The notes below the pieces were generated by a model. The model had not been told where the DNA came from. It did not search any database and was given only the letters and a program-made list of their open reading frames with translations. This document shows, one piece after another, positions 63,173 through 64,000 of a stretch of 64,000 nucleotides of DNA (the stretch's first letter is position 1; each line of letters starts with the position of its first letter). The position numbers and the translations under genes are program-made. The stretch comes from an uncultured Opitutia bacterium. Lineage in GTDB: Bacteria > Verrucomicrobiota > Verrucomicrobiia > Opitutales > Opitutaceae. The DNA is taken from NCBI GenBank assembly GCA_903896015.1, contig CAITWF010000017.1, positions 55,103 to 119,102 of the forward strand, given 5' to 3'.

Positions 63173-63778
63173 ATGAGCAACAATCTGGACGAACTCAAAG
63201 GCCTCGTCGCCACCATCGCCGCCGATCGCGCGGCCCAAAAGGACAAGGAGAAGCGCGAGGGCTGGACGAAATATGTCGCACTCTCGATGATCGTCCTCGC
63301 GGTCCTCGCCGCGACGGCCACGCAGCGCGGCGCCAGCTTCTCGTCCGTCACCATGAAGCAGCTCAACGTCGCCACGTTTGAGCAGGCGCAGGCATCCGAT
63401 CAGTGGGCGTTTTATCAGGCCAAGGGTATCAAGTCCGCCATTTCCGCCGAGGAGCGTGACGTCCTCGCCGCCACTCCGAACCCCGACCCGAAGCGCCTCG
63501 CCGACCTCGACAAGAAGGTTGAACGTTACGGCAGCGAGCAGAAGGAAATCACCGTCGAGGCCAAGAAACTCGAAGCCAAGCGAGACGATGCCACCGCCGC
63601 CGCGACCGCCGCCGCCAAGCGCGGCAGCGAGATGGGCCTCGCGACTACCCTCTTCCAGATCGCGATCTCGCTCGGCGGCGTGACGCTCATCGTCAAGAAA
63701 CGCTGGCTCTGGTCCGTCTCCATGCTCACCGGCGCGATCGCGACGGCACAGATGGCGCGCGTGCTTTGGTTCATGTAA
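63173..63778 (+). CDS. DUF4337 family membrane protein
   Basis: 201 residues from MSNNLDELKGLVATIAADRA. Short cytosolic N-terminus, one helix (YVALSMIVLAVLAATAT), a helical central domain with QASDQWAFYQAKGIKSAISA (the DUF4337 signature), a long charged helix (LDKKVERYGSEQKEITVEAK), and two closely spaced C-terminal helices. Function unknown. An upstream in-frame ATG (63146) exists but is not supported by a Shine-Dalgarno. Confidence 0.8.
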   Translation: MSNNLDELKGLVATIAADRAAQKDKEKREGWTKYVALSMIVLAVLAATATQRGASFSSVTMKQLNVATFEQAQASDQWAFYQAKGIKSAISAEERDVLAATPNPDPKRLADLDKKVERYGSEQKEITVEAKKLEAKRDDATAAATAAAKRGSEMGLATTLFQIAISLGGVTLIVKKRWLWSVSMLTGAIATAQMARVLWFM

Positions 63779-63860
63779 GCGCGCGACCTCGCGGGTAACA
63801 ATTTACCGGGCGAAGTTGCGCCCAAGCCAAACCTGGCGCACGCTAGTGGTCCCATGAAAC

Positions 63861-64000
63861 GTAAGCGTACAATTCTGACGTGACGACGGCGGCGGAAAAA
63901 TCCGCTAGAGTCGTGGGATGGAAAAACCAAGGAGCCGGAAACCGCGTGGAGCGCGGCGGTCGCGCGCTGAGCGAGTAAAAGTACTGAGCGCGTACCGCGC
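63861..64000 (+). mobile_element. Putative left end of an IS66-family insertion sequence
   Basis: A GTAAGCGTAC-type sequence at 63861 matches the start of IS66-family terminal repeats, which begin GTAA. The eight bases before it, CATGAAAC, would be the target duplication. From ATG at 63918 a basic frame (MEKPRSRKPRGARRSRAERV, then KVLSAYR) stays open to the edge; it looks like the start of an IS66 orfA-type accessory protein. The right end is outside the window. Confidence 0.45.
63918..64000 (+). CDS. Start of a basic protein, possible IS66 orfA, cut by the window edge
   Basis: 28 codons, MEKPRSRKPRGARRSRAERV onward, very Arg-rich, ending with SRAERVKVLSAYR, as in the N-termini of IS66 TnpA accessory proteins (which bind DNA). 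No stop before the window ends. Assignment depends on the GTAA end at 63861. Confidence 0.4.
   Translation, partial: MEKPRSRKPRGARRSRAERVKVLSAYR

Noticed and set aside
1..64000. rRNA, tRNA or CRISPR features
   Set aside because: I saw no recognisable tRNA fold, rRNA core or regularly spaced short repeats in the intergenic regions; not exhaustively tested.

Overview
This is a GC-rich, gene-dense bacterial chromosome segment. Gene content points to Verrucomicrobiota, most likely Opitutaceae. The evidence is a PSD1/DUF1501 planctomycete-type cytochrome operon, TonB receptors with the LSPF-V-x-x-D-x-GF-A N-terminus typical of Opitutus relatives, many secreted carbohydrate-active enzymes, and few clear Shine-Dalgarno sites. 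The taxonomic call is inference from gene content. No rRNA, tRNA, CRISPR array or complete mobile element was recognised.

Layout. 1-4.8 kb: 3' end of a DUF6580 membrane protein, two secreted proteins, a PIN-PhoH ATPase, serine acetyltransferase (cysE). 4.8-14 kb: a LysR regulator divergent from a cytosolic NrtA-like protein, then an assimilatory sulfate reduction operon (cysH-cysD-cysNC-uroporphyrinogen methyltransferase-sirohydrochlorin chelatase-sulfite reductase) that makes PAPS, sulfite, sulfide and the siroheme needed for the last step. A 44-codon leader ORF ending Cys-Val-Cys-Cys-Cys-Phe-Asp stops three bases before cysH. 14-18.6 kb: coiled-coil membrane protein, OppA-like lipoprotein, small HTH protein, a glyoxalase without a normal start codon, acid phosphatase. 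18.6-26.6 kb: the NHL/PSD1/DUF1501/cytochrome operon and a LacI regulator. 26.6-38 kb: a carbohydrate-uptake locus (TonB receptor, SGNH esterase, an internally deleted second TonB receptor, alpha/beta hydrolase, FAD oxidoreductase, GH29 fucosidase), PhoD phosphatase and a polysaccharide deacetylase.

38-49 kb is almost all minus strand: parC, two small enzymes, a frameshifted secreted protein, an S41 protease, mobA, fdhD, a formate-dehydrogenase-like molybdoenzyme, and parE. 49-55 kb: AsmA-like and DsbA-like proteins, then a signalling cluster (two paralogous receiver proteins, a receiver-histidine kinase, an Rcp1-like receiver), a TPR protein and an OmpW-like porin. 55-62 kb: a four-gene sugar ABC importer beside a GH105 unsaturated rhamnogalacturonyl hydrolase. 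62-64 kb: small proteins, xanthine phosphoribosyltransferase, a DUF4337 protein, and at the edge what looks like the left end of an IS66-family element.

Most notable: the cysteine-codon leader in front of cysH, a candidate cysteine-responsive translational attenuator. Next are the cytosolic NrtA-like/LysR pair, the inverted active-site arrangement in the duplicated sirohydrochlorin chelatase, a 17-bp LacI-type operator, and several decaying genes (no-ATG glyoxalase, TonB receptor lacking its barrel, one-base frameshift at 41.9 kb).
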